Assembly: GCF_016901815.1 (NCBI RefSeq)
Contig: NZ_JACSNR010000006.1
Span: 1 to 64,000, forward strand
Direction of reading: 5' to 3'
Source: Hydrogenoanaerobacterium saccharovorans
GTDB lineage: Bacteria > Bacillota > Clostridia > Oscillospirales > Ruminococcaceae
Length of the DNA stretch: 64,000 bases
Shown here in pieces: positions 44,586-54,248 of the stretch (positions are counted from its first letter, which is position 1; every line of letters starts with the position of its first letter). The notes below the pieces were generated by a model. The model was not told where the DNA came from, made no database searches, and saw only the letters and a list, made by a program, of their open reading frames with translations. The position numbers and the translations under genes are program-made.

Positions 44586-44904
44586 AATCCTTTCTTGCGA
44601 AAAAGCAATATACAAGTGTGTTATCACTCTGCTTCACACTATGGGAATGCGAAAAACGTCCGCTCCACTGACGGAAAACAGATATTCACGGTCCCAATGG
44701 GAAAGCTGCCAGCTTCCCACAGCTCCGCCCTTTTGATCGTTTACACGCATTCTCGCAGTATCAACCACCGCGAATATTCTTCCGGTTCTATCGTGATTAG
44801 ATGAGAAATAATAGCAAAAAAGAAGTAAGGGTGTCACTCTCGACCCAAATCGAAGAAGACGCTCCTTCTCTATTATGGTGAGGCATTCAAAAATAACTTT
44901 TCCC

Positions 44905-45385
44905 TCATATCGGAGCGGCAGGTTCATATATAAAATCATAAAGAAGGTCCCTGAAAAAGCCGTCTTGGTCAGTTCCTTCGCCTGTTTTGAGCCTTAATTC
45001 CCGCACTTTTGAGAACAATGAGAAAGATAGTGTGGGCAGGACAATGGCCATCATCCCAAAACTCTGCTTACAGGGATGGACACAACCTTTGCAGAACTTG
45101 TTATACTGGCGTCTGCCGTTCTCGTCCAGGAAGAACGTCCATTCCAGATGCCGTTTCTTGCTCCGGCTCATGAGTCGCCCAATTACAGGGACTTCTTCTG
45201 CGGGGCGGGCTTGTCTGGCGTTTTTCGTTCCGCCCACTCTCGTTTTACATCCTTCAACCGCTCCTGAATGGAAGTTTTTTCTTCGAGGTAGTCCTGCGCG
45301 CTTCGACCTGGCTTTTTCCACTTCCTTGACACGGCGGTCATTGTTGGCGATCCCGTCAATTAAAGACTGATTCCTTTCCAATAAA
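44905..45385 (-). pseudogene. Frameshifted remnants of conjugative-element genes
   Basis: The 5' part reads NQSLIDGIANNDRRVKEVEK, then changes frame (near 45290) into ERLKDVKREWAERKTPDKPA to a stop; both belong to one protein tail seen in clostridial conjugative elements. A second short frame, MSRSKKRHLEWTFFLDENGR with a C-x2-C-x4-C pattern, starts at 45171 and may be a small Cys protein with an altered C-terminus. 44586-44904 shows no gene. Confidence 0.55.
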
Positions 45386-45386
45386 G

Positions 45387-45422
45387 AAAAGAGCGACTAC
45401 ATATTTTGTCAGTCGCTCTTTT
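45387..45422 (-). terminator. Terminator of the sigma/anti-sigma pair
   Basis: AAAAGAGCGACT pairs with AGTCGCTCTTTT, 12-bp stem, 26 bases after the stop at 45448. Confidence 0.85.
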
Positions 45423-45447
45423 GAAAGCTTAGTTGCAGTAACAGTCG

Positions 45448-46044
45448 TTATTTACGGTCAGCCATATATTTGTCTGTAAATGCTTTTTTACCGGCTAATA
45501 ACCATTCTGGTTCTTCATCTTCGTACTCTCCAATTACCATTGGCCCTGTTTTAGTGCTATCATTTTCAAATACCAATTCAGCCCATCCTGCATTGTCGGG
45601 TGTCCCGCCCACTAAGATTACATGGTAATTTCCGTCCGCGTCTGTTGTTTCACATGAATAGTATGTTGTTTCGGAACATTGCTCTGTGATGTTAATTTCA
45701 GAGCTATCCATTACAAAATAAATTTGACCATCCCGCACCGTAATAGGGTCAGAATTTCCAGCACCATGAAAATATACTGAATAGTACCCTTGTTCATCTA
45801 TTCCTTGCTCTACAAATCCACCAGTGAAAAATCCTATAACAGCTTCTCTAAAATCTGCGCTGGCCGCAAAAGCAGTACCAAACGACAGAACCCCCATCAA
45901 CATAACTGCGGCAAAGCAAGCTGCTGCCTTGTGAAGTTTCCACCATTTCAGATGTAATCTATCAGGCTGCAATTCTGTCATTGCTTCCTCATAATATTTG
46001 CTATCGATTTCATTCATGGCATCGGAAAACAGTTTTGTGTTCAT
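45448..46044 (-). CDS. Membrane protein, probable anti-sigma factor
   Basis: 198 residues. A cytoplasmic ~50-residue N-terminus, one membrane segment (AAACFAAVMLMGVLSFGTAF) and an extracytoplasmic acidic domain. The start overlaps the sigma-factor stop by four bases, the usual anti-sigma arrangement (DUF4179-like pattern). It presumably holds the sigma factor at the membrane. Confidence 0.75.
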   Translation of the reverse strand: MNTKLFSDAMNEIDSKYYEEAMTELQPDRLHLKWWKLHKAAACFAAVMLMGVLSFGTAFAASADFREAVIGFFTGGFVEQGIDEQGYYSVYFHGAGNSDPITVRDGQIYFVMDSSEINITEQCSETTYYSCETTDADGNYHVILVGGTPDNAGWAELVFENDSTKTGPMVIGEYEDEEPEWLLAGKKAFTDKYMADRK

Positions 46045-46574
46045 ACAAACACCTCTCTTTCTATCAAATATTGTTTCATCTTTTGACGGATCAGGGAAAG
46101 CCGAACAGAAACATTTTTTTCTGATATTCCCATGCGTTTTGCTATGTCTGCATAAGTATCTATGTATGCGTATCGGCGCATGAAAATGATGCGCTCTTTT
46201 GTGGTCAATGTATCCAAAAAGCTCTCAATGATACGGGCAAGTTCTCTTGCTTCCACTTCATCTTCTACGGTTTTCTGGTCGGCAATACAGGCTTCTATTT
46301 CCTGCATAGCAACTGTGTACGTACTGTTTCGTTTTGCTGCCTCCTTGCGATAGTAGATTTTTAATGAAACATTCCGAACAATTTTCACGATATAGGATAA
46401 CAAGGGTTCAGGTCTTGTTGGAGGAATGGCGTTCCATGCACCTAAGTAGGCGTCGTTGACACATTCCTCCGCATCCCGTCTGCTGTTCACAATGTTGTAC
46501 GAAAGGTTGTGACAAATTTTTCCGTATTTAATGTCCAACTCTCGTATGGCTTGCTCAGAACGCTCGAAAAACAA
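46041..46574 (-). CDS. ECF-type sigma-70 factor with an odd start
   Basis: Region 2 is NIVNSRRDAEECVNDAYLGA and region 4 is LTTKERIIFMRRYAYIDTYA, IAKRMGISEKNVSVRLSLIR. The coding frame remains homologous up to DEEIIDLFFERSEQ, beyond the TTG at 46574, yet the only SD (AGGAGGTGA) drives an ATG-ATG at 46594-46589 that is out of frame by one base. Either a single-base deletion has disabled the normal start, or an unusual ATT/TTG start is used. Paired with the membrane protein downstream. Confidence 0.8.
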   Translation of the reverse strand: MFFERSEQAIRELDIKYGKICHNLSYNIVNSRRDAEECVNDAYLGAWNAIPPTRPEPLLSYIVKIVRNVSLKIYYRKEAAKRNSTYTVAMQEIEACIADQKTVEDEVEARELARIIESFLDTLTTKERIIFMRRYAYIDTYADIAKRMGISEKNVSVRLSLIRQKMKQYLIEREVFV

Positions 46575-46674
46575 ATCAATGATTTCTTCATCATGTCACC
46601 TCCTTTCTTGTTTCACCCATATACTACGGTTTTAGCGGTAAATACTAAATGCTAGAGAAAAGTTTTTCAAAAAA

Positions 46675-46977
46675 TTATATCATACTTTTTGTAAAGTTAC
46701 TTGCGGCAGCTTTTGCCGCTTTACTGGCGGCTCTCCGGCGTTCCTCGCTGTATGGAGCGGTCAGGCGGAAAGAGAAGCGGTCTTTCTCAATGTCAAACTC
46801 CATGCAGTCCGTTTCTGGGTCTGCGTCGATCTATCAGCATACATCGGGGTGCTGCTCGGCGTAGGTAACAAGCCGCTTCTTCAAGGCGGTGTTGTGGGGG
46901 CGGATATGGATCAGCGGCTCTTTCTCGTCAAACCAAATGTAGGTGGTCGTTTCTCGCTTGGTAAGTCCTGTTCTCAT
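46675..46977 (-). pseudogene. Small conserved mobile-element gene with two adjacent stops
   Basis: MRTGLTKRETTTYIWFDEKE and the tail RFSFRLTAPYSEERR match a ~95-residue protein common in clostridial elements. Codons at 46831-46836 are TGA-TAG, breaking an otherwise intact 101-codon frame. Confidence 0.75.
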
Positions 46978-47049
46978 AAACGCTCATTTCTGCGCCCTCG
47001 TTTGGAAAGAGCGACATTTTTGAGTGATTTTTCCCGGCTCTTGACTTAG

Positions 47050-47729
47050 GGAAACTGTGGGTTTTCAAATAGAAACCGCCCCGATGAACCATTCTTCGTC
47101 CGGGCGGCTCCTATCGCATAATTCCATTTTTCCCGGTTTTTGACTGTTAAACATAAATTAGCTCATACTATGTGTTCTCCTTTCTGTTCGGCGGCAGGGG
47201 CAGTTGCTTGGCTTGCTCTTGCTCCTGCTGCCCTTTCCATTGTCTGCGTTTTTTCCATATACGCTCCATCTTCGCCATCCTCCATTCCTTCCATATCCAC
47301 ATTTTGGGGATCCGCTGCCTCCACCTCCATCATCCCTCCCGACAGAGCGGTAAGGCCGCTAACGCAGGCCTTCAGGAAAGCGGTCACCTCCTGTTCCATA
47401 GGGACAGATATTGACACTCACCCCCGTTTCGTTCCTGGTGATGTACTGGAAAAAGGGATAGACCTGGGGCGGGCAGACCGCGTTCCCCGGGGGTTTCATG
47501 CACAGCACCAAGTTGTCCGTGTCCTCGGTCATGCGGAGGACTCATTCGGGCTCGGCACACCATAAGATGCGTCCGCCCATTTTGAAGGGATCCCATGAGC
47601 CATTCCTCCCAGCTCAGGTTCAGCGCCGCTTTCTCGGGACGGGGCTAATTCTGCCCCAGATCACTTGGACCGCCAGGTCGGAGGACGAGGATTTGTCCTG
47701 AAAGGCCGCCGGAGCTAGGGATAGTCCGC
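47050..47729. other. Decayed mobile-element sequence without an intact gene
   Basis: Short minus-strand frames (around 47163-47417 and 47384-47596) change frame into each other, e.g. text such as YPFFQYITRNETGVSVNICP continues out of frame. They look like one or two degraded genes of the conjugative element; I cannot name them. Confidence 0.4.
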
Positions 47730-48126
47730 TCACTCGTATAAGCGGACTATTTCAAATCCTGCCGCTAGGTCCAATCCGCCTATGCCGGAAAAGAAGCTCG
47801 CACGGGTAAACCGGTCAGACATGGGACTGGTCCTCGTCATCCTCACAGTCCACATAGAAGACGCCAGCTCATATAGCTCCAGGGCCTTTAGTTGAGAAAG
47901 ATCAGCCTTGTCGCCGAACACCAGATAGCGACCGGAGATGCTCCAGCGGTCAAACATCTGGTCAGCGATCTCGCAATGCCGACAGGCGATGTCGATCAGG
48001 TTCTGCATGTCCTGGTGATTCTTGGTTTTACCAGTGAGAAAGGATCACTGATACAGCATGGACTTTCTCGTCGATGTGGGCTTCGTAGGATTTTTCCTTA
48101 ATAACACACAACTTTTCCTGTTCCAT
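47730..48126 (-). pseudogene. 5' remnant of a DNA cytosine methyltransferase gene
   Basis: Starts MEQEKLCVIKEKSYEAHIDE, shifts frame near 48045, continues DMQNLIDIACRHCEIADQMF and KALELYELASSMWTVRMTRT, and enters SFFSGIGGLDLAAGF, the SAM-binding motif I (F-S-G-x-G-G) of C5 methyltransferases, before stopping. The catalytic PCQ region and the rest are gone. Confidence 0.75.
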
Positions 48127-48292
48127 TTCGTGTTCCTTCCTGAGTTTTGGGCATAAGAAAACCCGTCCCAGTCGATGCGGTTTTTGAAAAATATATCTTG
48201 GTATGAGATGGTTTTGCAGCAAAAAGTCCGTCAAATCTTCTACTGTTTGCTGAAGAGAAAACCACATTTTTTGAAGAATCGTGAACTGCCCA

Positions 48293-48385
48293 TTGCACGC
48301 CAACCATAACAGTGATATGATATCAGTCAGAAATACAGGCGCAGGGCGCATTTTTTCAGAGGACCAAGTTAGTCATATCTAACTT
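48293..48385 (+). promoter_or_regulatory. Promoter and AGTTAG-type palindrome of the CydDC-like ABC pair
   Basis: TTGCAC (48293-48298) and TATGAT (48316-48321) are 17 bases apart. Downstream, AAGTTAG-TCATAT-CTAACTT (48366-48385) has perfect 7-bp arms and lies 43 bases before the ABC start. It is the third copy of the shared operator. Confidence 0.7.
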
Positions 48386-48427
48386 TATTCTCTGGGCTCT
48401 GTGTCAGGAAAGAAGGGATATGTTGCC

Positions 48428-50188
48428 ATGCTTTTACTCAATCGCACCCTGCTCCGGATGGCCCGGGGATTGTGGGGATGGATCCTTGCCATTGCAGGCC
48501 TGAAGCTGCTGACCCTTGTCGGTACTGCGACCTTTGCCGGAATTGTATCCGGGTATCTGGGGAACCTTACTTCGCCTCAGCTCACCCTGGCAGATGCCCG
48601 GCATGCCATACTGGGAGCACTGTTCACTGCCCTGTGGATGCTGGGCACTGAACTGCTCACCGGCGAGGCCGAATACCGATGCACTGCCAAAGCCAGGCAA
48701 TCATTGCGCACTTCCATCTTCTCCAAAATACTTGAGCTGGATGTGGGCAATATTGAAGTGATCGGCCCGTCCTCCGCCATCACCTCCGCCGTGGATGGAG
48801 TGGAATCCATGCAGGTCTATTACAGCAAGTATCTTCCGGGACTGATCTACTGCCTTACCGCCCCAGTTTATCTGTTTTTCCGGTTGAGGGAGATCTCCTT
48901 TCTCCCGGCTGTGCTGTTGCTGGCCGCTTCGGTGGTGCTGATGCCGGTAAACAACCTTTTCCGCCAGCACATCGAGTCTCTGAAAACGGGATACTGGAAA
49001 AGCCTGGAACAACTCACTGGCTATTATCTGGAAAGTGTCCGGGGTCTGACCACCCTCAAACTCTTTGACCGGGATGAGGATCGTACTCTGGGGCTTGAGG
49101 AACGCTCCCGGGATTTCAATGCCCGCATCATGGATGTAATGAAGGTAAACTTTGCCTCCTTCCTTGTTACAGACGGACTGATCTATGGCTCCATGACCGC
49201 TGCGGTATGCCTGACAGCCTGGCAGCTGACGCAGGAACAGGTCACCTTTGGCCAATCCCTCATGTTCCTGATGCTGTCCTTTGGCTTTTTTGGCTCGGTG
49301 CGCCAGCTGATGACCTCTACCCACGCAGCGCTGGCCGGAGTATCGGCCGCTGACAAGATGGAGCAGCTGCTGGCCATCGACACCACTCGTCCCTACAATC
49401 CCCAGCTCCCACCGGAAGTTCCCTCCTATGAGGGGATCCGGCTGGAGGGAATCCGCTTTTCCTATCCCCACCGGGGCACCACCCTCGAAAACCTTTCCCT
49501 GGACATTCCCAAGGGACAGGTTACGGCTCTGGTGGGGCTTTCGGGCAGTGGAAAATCCACCATTGCCGGGATTCTCATGCGTTTTTATGACCTGGACCAG
49601 GGGCGCTGCCTGCTGGAAGGCCGGGACTATATCAGTATGACGCCGGAAGAGCTGCGCCGGCGGGTTGCTATGGTTCCGCAGACGGTAAATCTCTTTACCG
49701 GCACCCTGGCAGAAAACCTGCGCATCGCTGCCCCGGATGCCACCGATGACCAGCTGCTGGAAGCACTGGGCCAGGTGCGACTGTTGGACTGGGTACTGGC
49801 CCAACCCGAAAAACTGGAAACACCTGTGGGAGATGCCGGAAGCCGTCTTTCCGGTGGACAGCGGCAGAAGGTGGGCATAGCCCGGGCGCTGCTGAGCCAG
49901 GCCGAATACCTGATCCTGGACGAAGCCACTTCCAGTGTGGATCTGGACAGTGAACGGGAAATCTGGAACTGCATTGATGAGCTGGCCAAAAGCCGGACGC
50001 TGGTTCTGATTTCCCACCGGCTTTCCAGCATCCGGAACGCTCACCGGATCTATGTCCTGGAACAGGGACGCATATCCCAGCAGGGATGTCATCCGGAGCT
50101 GATGAATCAGGGCGGCCTGTATCGTCGGCTGGTGGAAGAACAGGCCCAGTTGGAGCAACTGGGCGAGGAGGAGCTTTGCCATGAATAA
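48428..50188 (+). CDS. CydD-like ABC transporter (permease-ATPase)
   Basis: 586 residues from ATG 48428. Six membrane segments to ~300, Walker A GLSGSGKST, signature LSGGQRQ, Walker B LILDEATSSVD. The ELDVGNIEVIG and VYYSKYLPGLIYCLTAPVYL patterns in the membrane domain fit the CydDC group. CydDC exports cysteine/glutathione or handles haem; the operator shared with metal genes hints at a metal or redox role. Overlaps the next gene by 8 bases. Confidence 0.88.
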   Translation: MLLLNRTLLRMARGLWGWILAIAGLKLLTLVGTATFAGIVSGYLGNLTSPQLTLADARHAILGALFTALWMLGTELLTGEAEYRCTAKARQSLRTSIFSKILELDVGNIEVIGPSSAITSAVDGVESMQVYYSKYLPGLIYCLTAPVYLFFRLREISFLPAVLLLAASVVLMPVNNLFRQHIESLKTGYWKSLEQLTGYYLESVRGLTTLKLFDRDEDRTLGLEERSRDFNARIMDVMKVNFASFLVTDGLIYGSMTAAVCLTAWQLTQEQVTFGQSLMFLMLSFGFFGSVRQLMTSTHAALAGVSAADKMEQLLAIDTTRPYNPQLPPEVPSYEGIRLEGIRFSYPHRGTTLENLSLDIPKGQVTALVGLSGSGKSTIAGILMRFYDLDQGRCLLEGRDYISMTPEELRRRVAMVPQTVNLFTGTLAENLRIAAPDATDDQLLEALGQVRLLDWVLAQPEKLETPVGDAGSRLSGGQRQKVGIARALLSQAEYLILDEATSSVDLDSEREIWNCIDELAKSRTLVLISHRLSSIRNAHRIYVLEQGRISQQGCHPELMNQGGLYRRLVEEQAQLEQLGEEELCHE

Positions 50189-51860
50189 ACGATTTTCCTA
50201 TACCATTCCCCAAATGACCCGAAGACTGCTGCGCATTGCTGCCCCGGTGAAAGGGTTGCTCATTATTTCCACTCTGGCCAGCATTCTGGGAAATCTGGCC
50301 CAGATCGGCCTGATGTCCTCGGGTGCACTGCTGCTTCTGGCCAGCCAGAAGCTGATACCGGCAAATCCGGCGTTGTGCGCTGCGGCCATGGCAGGATGTG
50401 CGGTGGTGATCGTAGCCGGCCGCTATACAGAAGGTGTAATCTCCCATGCCGGCGCCTACCGGCTGCTGGCAGATATGCGGATCCAGTTATACCGCACCCT
50501 CCGTCCCCTGGCTCCGGCCTGCCTCATTGACCGTGAAAAGGGCGATATTCTCAGCATCGCTGTATCGGATATTGAAACCATTGAATTCTTCTTTGCCCAT
50601 ACCATCGGGCCACTGTTCACCGTCATCCTCCTGCCCTGTGTGACATTGCTGCTGGCACTGCATTTCCATCCTCTGTTTGCAGCTGTACTGCTGCCGGTGT
50701 ATCTGGTGGTCAGCCTCCTCTTCCCTCTGATTGCAGTGCGCTCGGGACGAAAAGTAGGTATGGAATACCGCCAGCGTCTGGGCGCCCTGAAATCCATGGT
50801 TCTGGAAAGCGTCTATGGTCTGCGGGATATCCAGATCTTTGGATGGGGCCCCCGGCGCCTGGAGCAGATCCTCCGCCAGAACCAGCAGATCAACCGCTCC
50901 GCCCATGGTCTTACCCTGCACCGCCAGACGGTTTCCTCTGCTCCTACTTTCTTTATTTATCTGGCACGGATTCTGATCCTGGCTGTTGCCTCCCATCTGG
51001 CTGCCACCGGATCAGATCAGGTGGCAGGTACTGTGATTCTCTCATTTGCTGCCACCGCCTCCTTCTCCTCCACACAGTCACTGACCATGGTGGTTTCCAA
51101 TCTTCTGGAAACCTATGCTGCAGCAGAACGGCTCTTCCAGCTGGAAGATACGCCGCCCGCCGTATCCCATCCAGTTTCTCCTAAGAGCTGTGGGCCTATC
51201 CGCCAGGTAGAATTTGACCGGGTAAACTTTTCCTATGCTGGTCAGTCCAAACCTGTGCTCGACCACTTTAGTCTGCTGCTGAACCCGGGAGACAAACTGG
51301 GTATCATGGGAGAAAGCGGCATCGGTAAATCCACTGTGCTGCGTCTTCTCCTCCGTTTCTGGGAACCGGATTCCGGTCAGATCCGCATCAACGGTATCCC
51401 TCTGGAAGAAATTGACCCCCAGGAGCTGCGCCGGCGTATAGCTGTCCTGGAGCAGGACACCTTCCTTTTCCAGGGCACCATCGCCGAAAACATTGCCATT
51501 GGCAAACCGGATGCCACTCTAACTGAAATCCAGACTGCTGCCCGTCGGGCAGGCCTTCATGACTTTATCTCCACGCTCCCCGAAGGATATGATACTCCAA
51601 TGGGAGAAATGGGTAGCCGACTTTCGGGAGGAGAAAGACAGCGGGTTGGAATCGCCCGGACCATGCTGCTGGACCCGGATCTCATCGTAATGGATGAGCC
51701 AACCAGTAGCCTGGACATCCTCCGGGAAAAGGAACTGCTGTATACACTGCAGAAGGCGTGCAGTGACAAGATGCTCTTGCTGGTATCACACCGTCCTTCC
51801 ACTCTCACCGGTTGTACACGGCTGATCCGGCTTGAACATGGAAAAGCTGTTCCTGTATAA
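50181..51860 (+). CDS. CydC-like ABC transporter (permease-ATPase)
   Basis: 559 residues, SD GAGGAG inside the previous gene. Six membrane segments, Walker A GESGIGKST, signature LSGGERQ, Walker B LIVMDEPTSSLD. FFFAHTIGPLFTVILLPCVT in the membrane domain is CydC-like. Translational coupling indicates a heterodimer with the upstream protein. Confidence 0.88.
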   Translation: MNKRFSYTIPQMTRRLLRIAAPVKGLLIISTLASILGNLAQIGLMSSGALLLLASQKLIPANPALCAAAMAGCAVVIVAGRYTEGVISHAGAYRLLADMRIQLYRTLRPLAPACLIDREKGDILSIAVSDIETIEFFFAHTIGPLFTVILLPCVTLLLALHFHPLFAAVLLPVYLVVSLLFPLIAVRSGRKVGMEYRQRLGALKSMVLESVYGLRDIQIFGWGPRRLEQILRQNQQINRSAHGLTLHRQTVSSAPTFFIYLARILILAVASHLAATGSDQVAGTVILSFAATASFSSTQSLTMVVSNLLETYAAAERLFQLEDTPPAVSHPVSPKSCGPIRQVEFDRVNFSYAGQSKPVLDHFSLLLNPGDKLGIMGESGIGKSTVLRLLLRFWEPDSGQIRINGIPLEEIDPQELRRRIAVLEQDTFLFQGTIAENIAIGKPDATLTEIQTAARRAGLHDFISTLPEGYDTPMGEMGSRLSGGERQRVGIARTMLLDPDLIVMDEPTSSLDILREKELLYTLQKACSDKMLLLVSHRPSTLTGCTRLIRLEHGKAVPV

Positions 51861-51967
51861 CTGCACCTTTGCCTTTACTATGTGTCTATTGCTTTCACAT
51901 CCAAAAACTTGATTTCTTTGATACCGATGGTATATTGGTAAAAAGATCATTTCTCATGTCTTCTCTG

Positions 51968-52117
51968 ACCCACACCCTGACCCATACGGGGAAATCTCCT
52001 TATGGAACCAGTGGGACAAGGAGTGCCAAAGAAGATGCAAATAGCTAGCGAAAAGAGCCAAAGAAACCCATTCTGCGCTATTTAAATGGGTTGGCTACCC
52101 TTCGTAATCAGCAGATC
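51968..52117. repeat. Downstream copy of the ~150-bp direct repeat
   Basis: Imperfect repeat of 346-497, starting GACCCACACCCTGACCCATA (also found near 16993) and ending with TTGGCTACCC plus the tRNA fragment. It marks the right-hand edge of the second island. Confidence 0.65.
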
Positions 52118-52145
52118 GCGCGTTCAAGTCGTGTCACTAGCTCCA
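52101..52145 (+). repeat. tRNA-Thr 3'-half duplication (att site)
   Basis: 45 bases match the tRNA from its anticodon loop (TTCGTAATCAGCAG) through the T arm (GCGTTCAAGTC) to CTCCA. The 5' half is absent. This is the longest of the tRNA-derived scars and the likely far end of an integrated island. Confidence 0.85.
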
Positions 52146-52188
52146 GAAAGAAAAGGCTCCCTGATTCGGGAGCCTTTTCTTTCTGGAG
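52141..52188. terminator. Terminator with a 21-bp perfect stem beginning in the att site
   Basis: CTCCAGAAAGAAAAGGCTCCC (read as two pieces CTCCAGAAAG and AAAAGGCTCCC) pairs perfectly with its inverse around TGATTC. The first five bases are the tRNA end. 52189-52576 contains no gene that I can support. Confidence 0.8.
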
Positions 52189-52576
52189 CACCGGGTTTTG
52201 CAACTCGTGTAAAACCCGCGCTTGCGGGCGGTTTTCCGCTTCGCTTTTAGGGGATCGGAACCTTTGGTTTCTCTACAAGTGTCCTTTTTCTTCTCCAGCG
52301 ACTCGCCCTGAGAACGCTAATGACTCACTAACGATAGCTATCGGGAAATGGCACAGGCCAATATTAAACTAAAGCTATGATCGATCACACCAAGTGATTT
52401 CCTGATGAAAAAGAAACTTCCCAAAGCAATTTTCCGAGTACAATCTCAGAGTACCTGAGGTTTCTGTAAAACAGGCGTTTTCTACCCCGCCAGATCTGAG
52501 GCAGAATGCCATCAGGACATCCAATCGATCAGAATGACCGCAGCCGGCGGTATAAAGCTATGAGTATGTTTCGGGT

Positions 52577-54175
52577 TTATCCGAGAATTTCGACCTCCGG
52601 CTCCTCCGGAACCAGATTATAGTAGTCATTTACCGGCTCCCAGGCTGCAGTCAGGCTGCCATCCACAGTGCAGTCCAGAATGCTTCCTCCGTTGGCCATG
52701 CCACAAAATCCGCCTACATACCAGGCTTCCGCATGGGTGAATACCTCCGCCTGTGCATGACAGCGCACAAAATTACCGCTGGAGCAGCGGCCCACCAGAC
52801 CGCCGATGTCCGAAGGGATAACCTCCCCATCCGGAACTGCGTGTACCGCTCCCGATACCTGACAATCCGCAGTAATACCGCCAGAGGATATTCCAATCAG
52901 CCCGCCGACATACCGGTTGCACTCCACTTCCACTTCGGCGGTGCAGTCACGGACCACTGCTTCGGAACCGAGACTCATCAGCTGCCCGATCAAACCGCCG
53001 GTATAGCTGTTTCCGCTCACAGTTCCCTGAACTGAGACCCTCTCCACTGTTCCGTAACAGGTTCCAGCCAGCAAGCCCACATAGCGGCTTCCACTCGCGG
53101 ACCCTCCCAACACTTGGGCATTTTCCAGCCGGAGATCCCGCACTGTGCCGTTCTGTCCGATCAGCGCAAACAATCCCATGCCGCTCATGGTTTCCTTGGG
53201 GAATTTCCGCGATCGAACCTCTATGAAAGCAGCACCTTGTTCCTCAGTAATGGTCAATCCAGTGATTGTATGTCCCTGTCCGTCAAACACGCCGTTGAAG
53301 CCCTGCCGGCTTGGGTCCCGCTCCGGGTCGTCTTCATCCTGGAAGGTCAGCACCCGCTCATTGAACCCGATGGGAGTCCATTCCACGCCGGTCAGGTCAA
53401 TATCCGCTGTAAGCAGATAAGTGTCATTCTGCTGGAGATACCCACTCTCATTGATGCGCTTGGCAGCAGCCAGCAGTTCCTCGGCAGTAGAGATCTCAAT
53501 CACCTGGGACTCCTGTTCCGGCAGCAGATCTGTACGCTGCGTTACGCTCACCAACTGGAACAGTGCATCCCCTGGCTGGAAAGTTTCCTCAAACAGCGGC
53601 GGTACTTCCTCAAGCTCACAGCAGACAAACCGATAGGTCACCGGAGTCAGGATTCCACGGTCACTTTGCCGCTGATAGGTCACCTCCCAGATTCCGGGCT
53701 CCGGAGATACAGCTGATTCCTCTTGTAAGGTGAAGGGAAGCGTTTGCTCGTCCAGGTAGGTGGAAAAATGTATGGAAGCATCGGAATCCAGACCGGGCTG
53801 ATCTCCCTGGAAGAACAGGCCGCACGCCTCTCCGAGAACACGTTTTGGAATACGCCAGCCTCCCTCCGAATCCCGGAACTGCTCATCCAGTCTGTACATT
53901 CTGAGAACCCCAAATCCCAGCAGCTCTGGTGAATCAAGTTCTTCCCCCTCTTCCAGAGTCTTTCCACCGGCCTTCAGTTCGTAGACCGATGCAAGCTCTG
54001 AAAGCAGCGCACTCTCTTCCGCTGTCAGCGATGGGGGTTCAGATTCGGAAATGGTCGAACCGGACAGCTGACTCTCCTGTTCCGACAGCACATCCTCCCC
54101 GGACGGCGCACAGCCGGACAGAGCGATCAACAGAACCGCCAGTCCCAGCATCAGCCCGATTTTTCCTTTCTTCAT
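52577..54175 (-). CDS. Lipoprotein with GLUG-type repeats
   Basis: 532 residues; signal peptide MLGLAVLLIAL and lipobox LSGC. After a Ser/Glu-rich linker, the second half (from ~225) has ISTAEELLAAAKRIN, DIDLTGVEWTPIG and several GGLIG/GGLVGRCSSG motifs of GLUG repeats, which build a beta-helix and are common in surface adhesins and proteases. First transcribed last of three neighbouring lipoprotein genes on the minus strand. Confidence 0.85.
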   Translation of the reverse strand: MKKGKIGLMLGLAVLLIALSGCAPSGEDVLSEQESQLSGSTISESEPPSLTAEESALLSELASVYELKAGGKTLEEGEELDSPELLGFGVLRMYRLDEQFRDSEGGWRIPKRVLGEACGLFFQGDQPGLDSDASIHFSTYLDEQTLPFTLQEESAVSPEPGIWEVTYQRQSDRGILTPVTYRFVCCELEEVPPLFEETFQPGDALFQLVSVTQRTDLLPEQESQVIEISTAEELLAAAKRINESGYLQQNDTYLLTADIDLTGVEWTPIGFNERVLTFQDEDDPERDPSRQGFNGVFDGQGHTITGLTITEEQGAAFIEVRSRKFPKETMSGMGLFALIGQNGTVRDLRLENAQVLGGSASGSRYVGLLAGTCYGTVERVSVQGTVSGNSYTGGLIGQLMSLGSEAVVRDCTAEVEVECNRYVGGLIGISSGGITADCQVSGAVHAVPDGEVIPSDIGGLVGRCSSGNFVRCHAQAEVFTHAEAWYVGGFCGMANGGSILDCTVDGSLTAAWEPVNDYYNLVPEEPEVEILG

Positions 54176-54248
54176 ACAGCGTATCCTCCTTTTGGTTGGC
54201 TATCCCGAGTGTTGCGGTACACTGCCGCTATTCTGATTCACTTTTCTC

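Noticed and set aside
45998-48360. Several 60-110 codon plus-strand frames
   Set aside because: They oppose recognisable minus-strand remnants or the sigma pair and lack ribosome sites.
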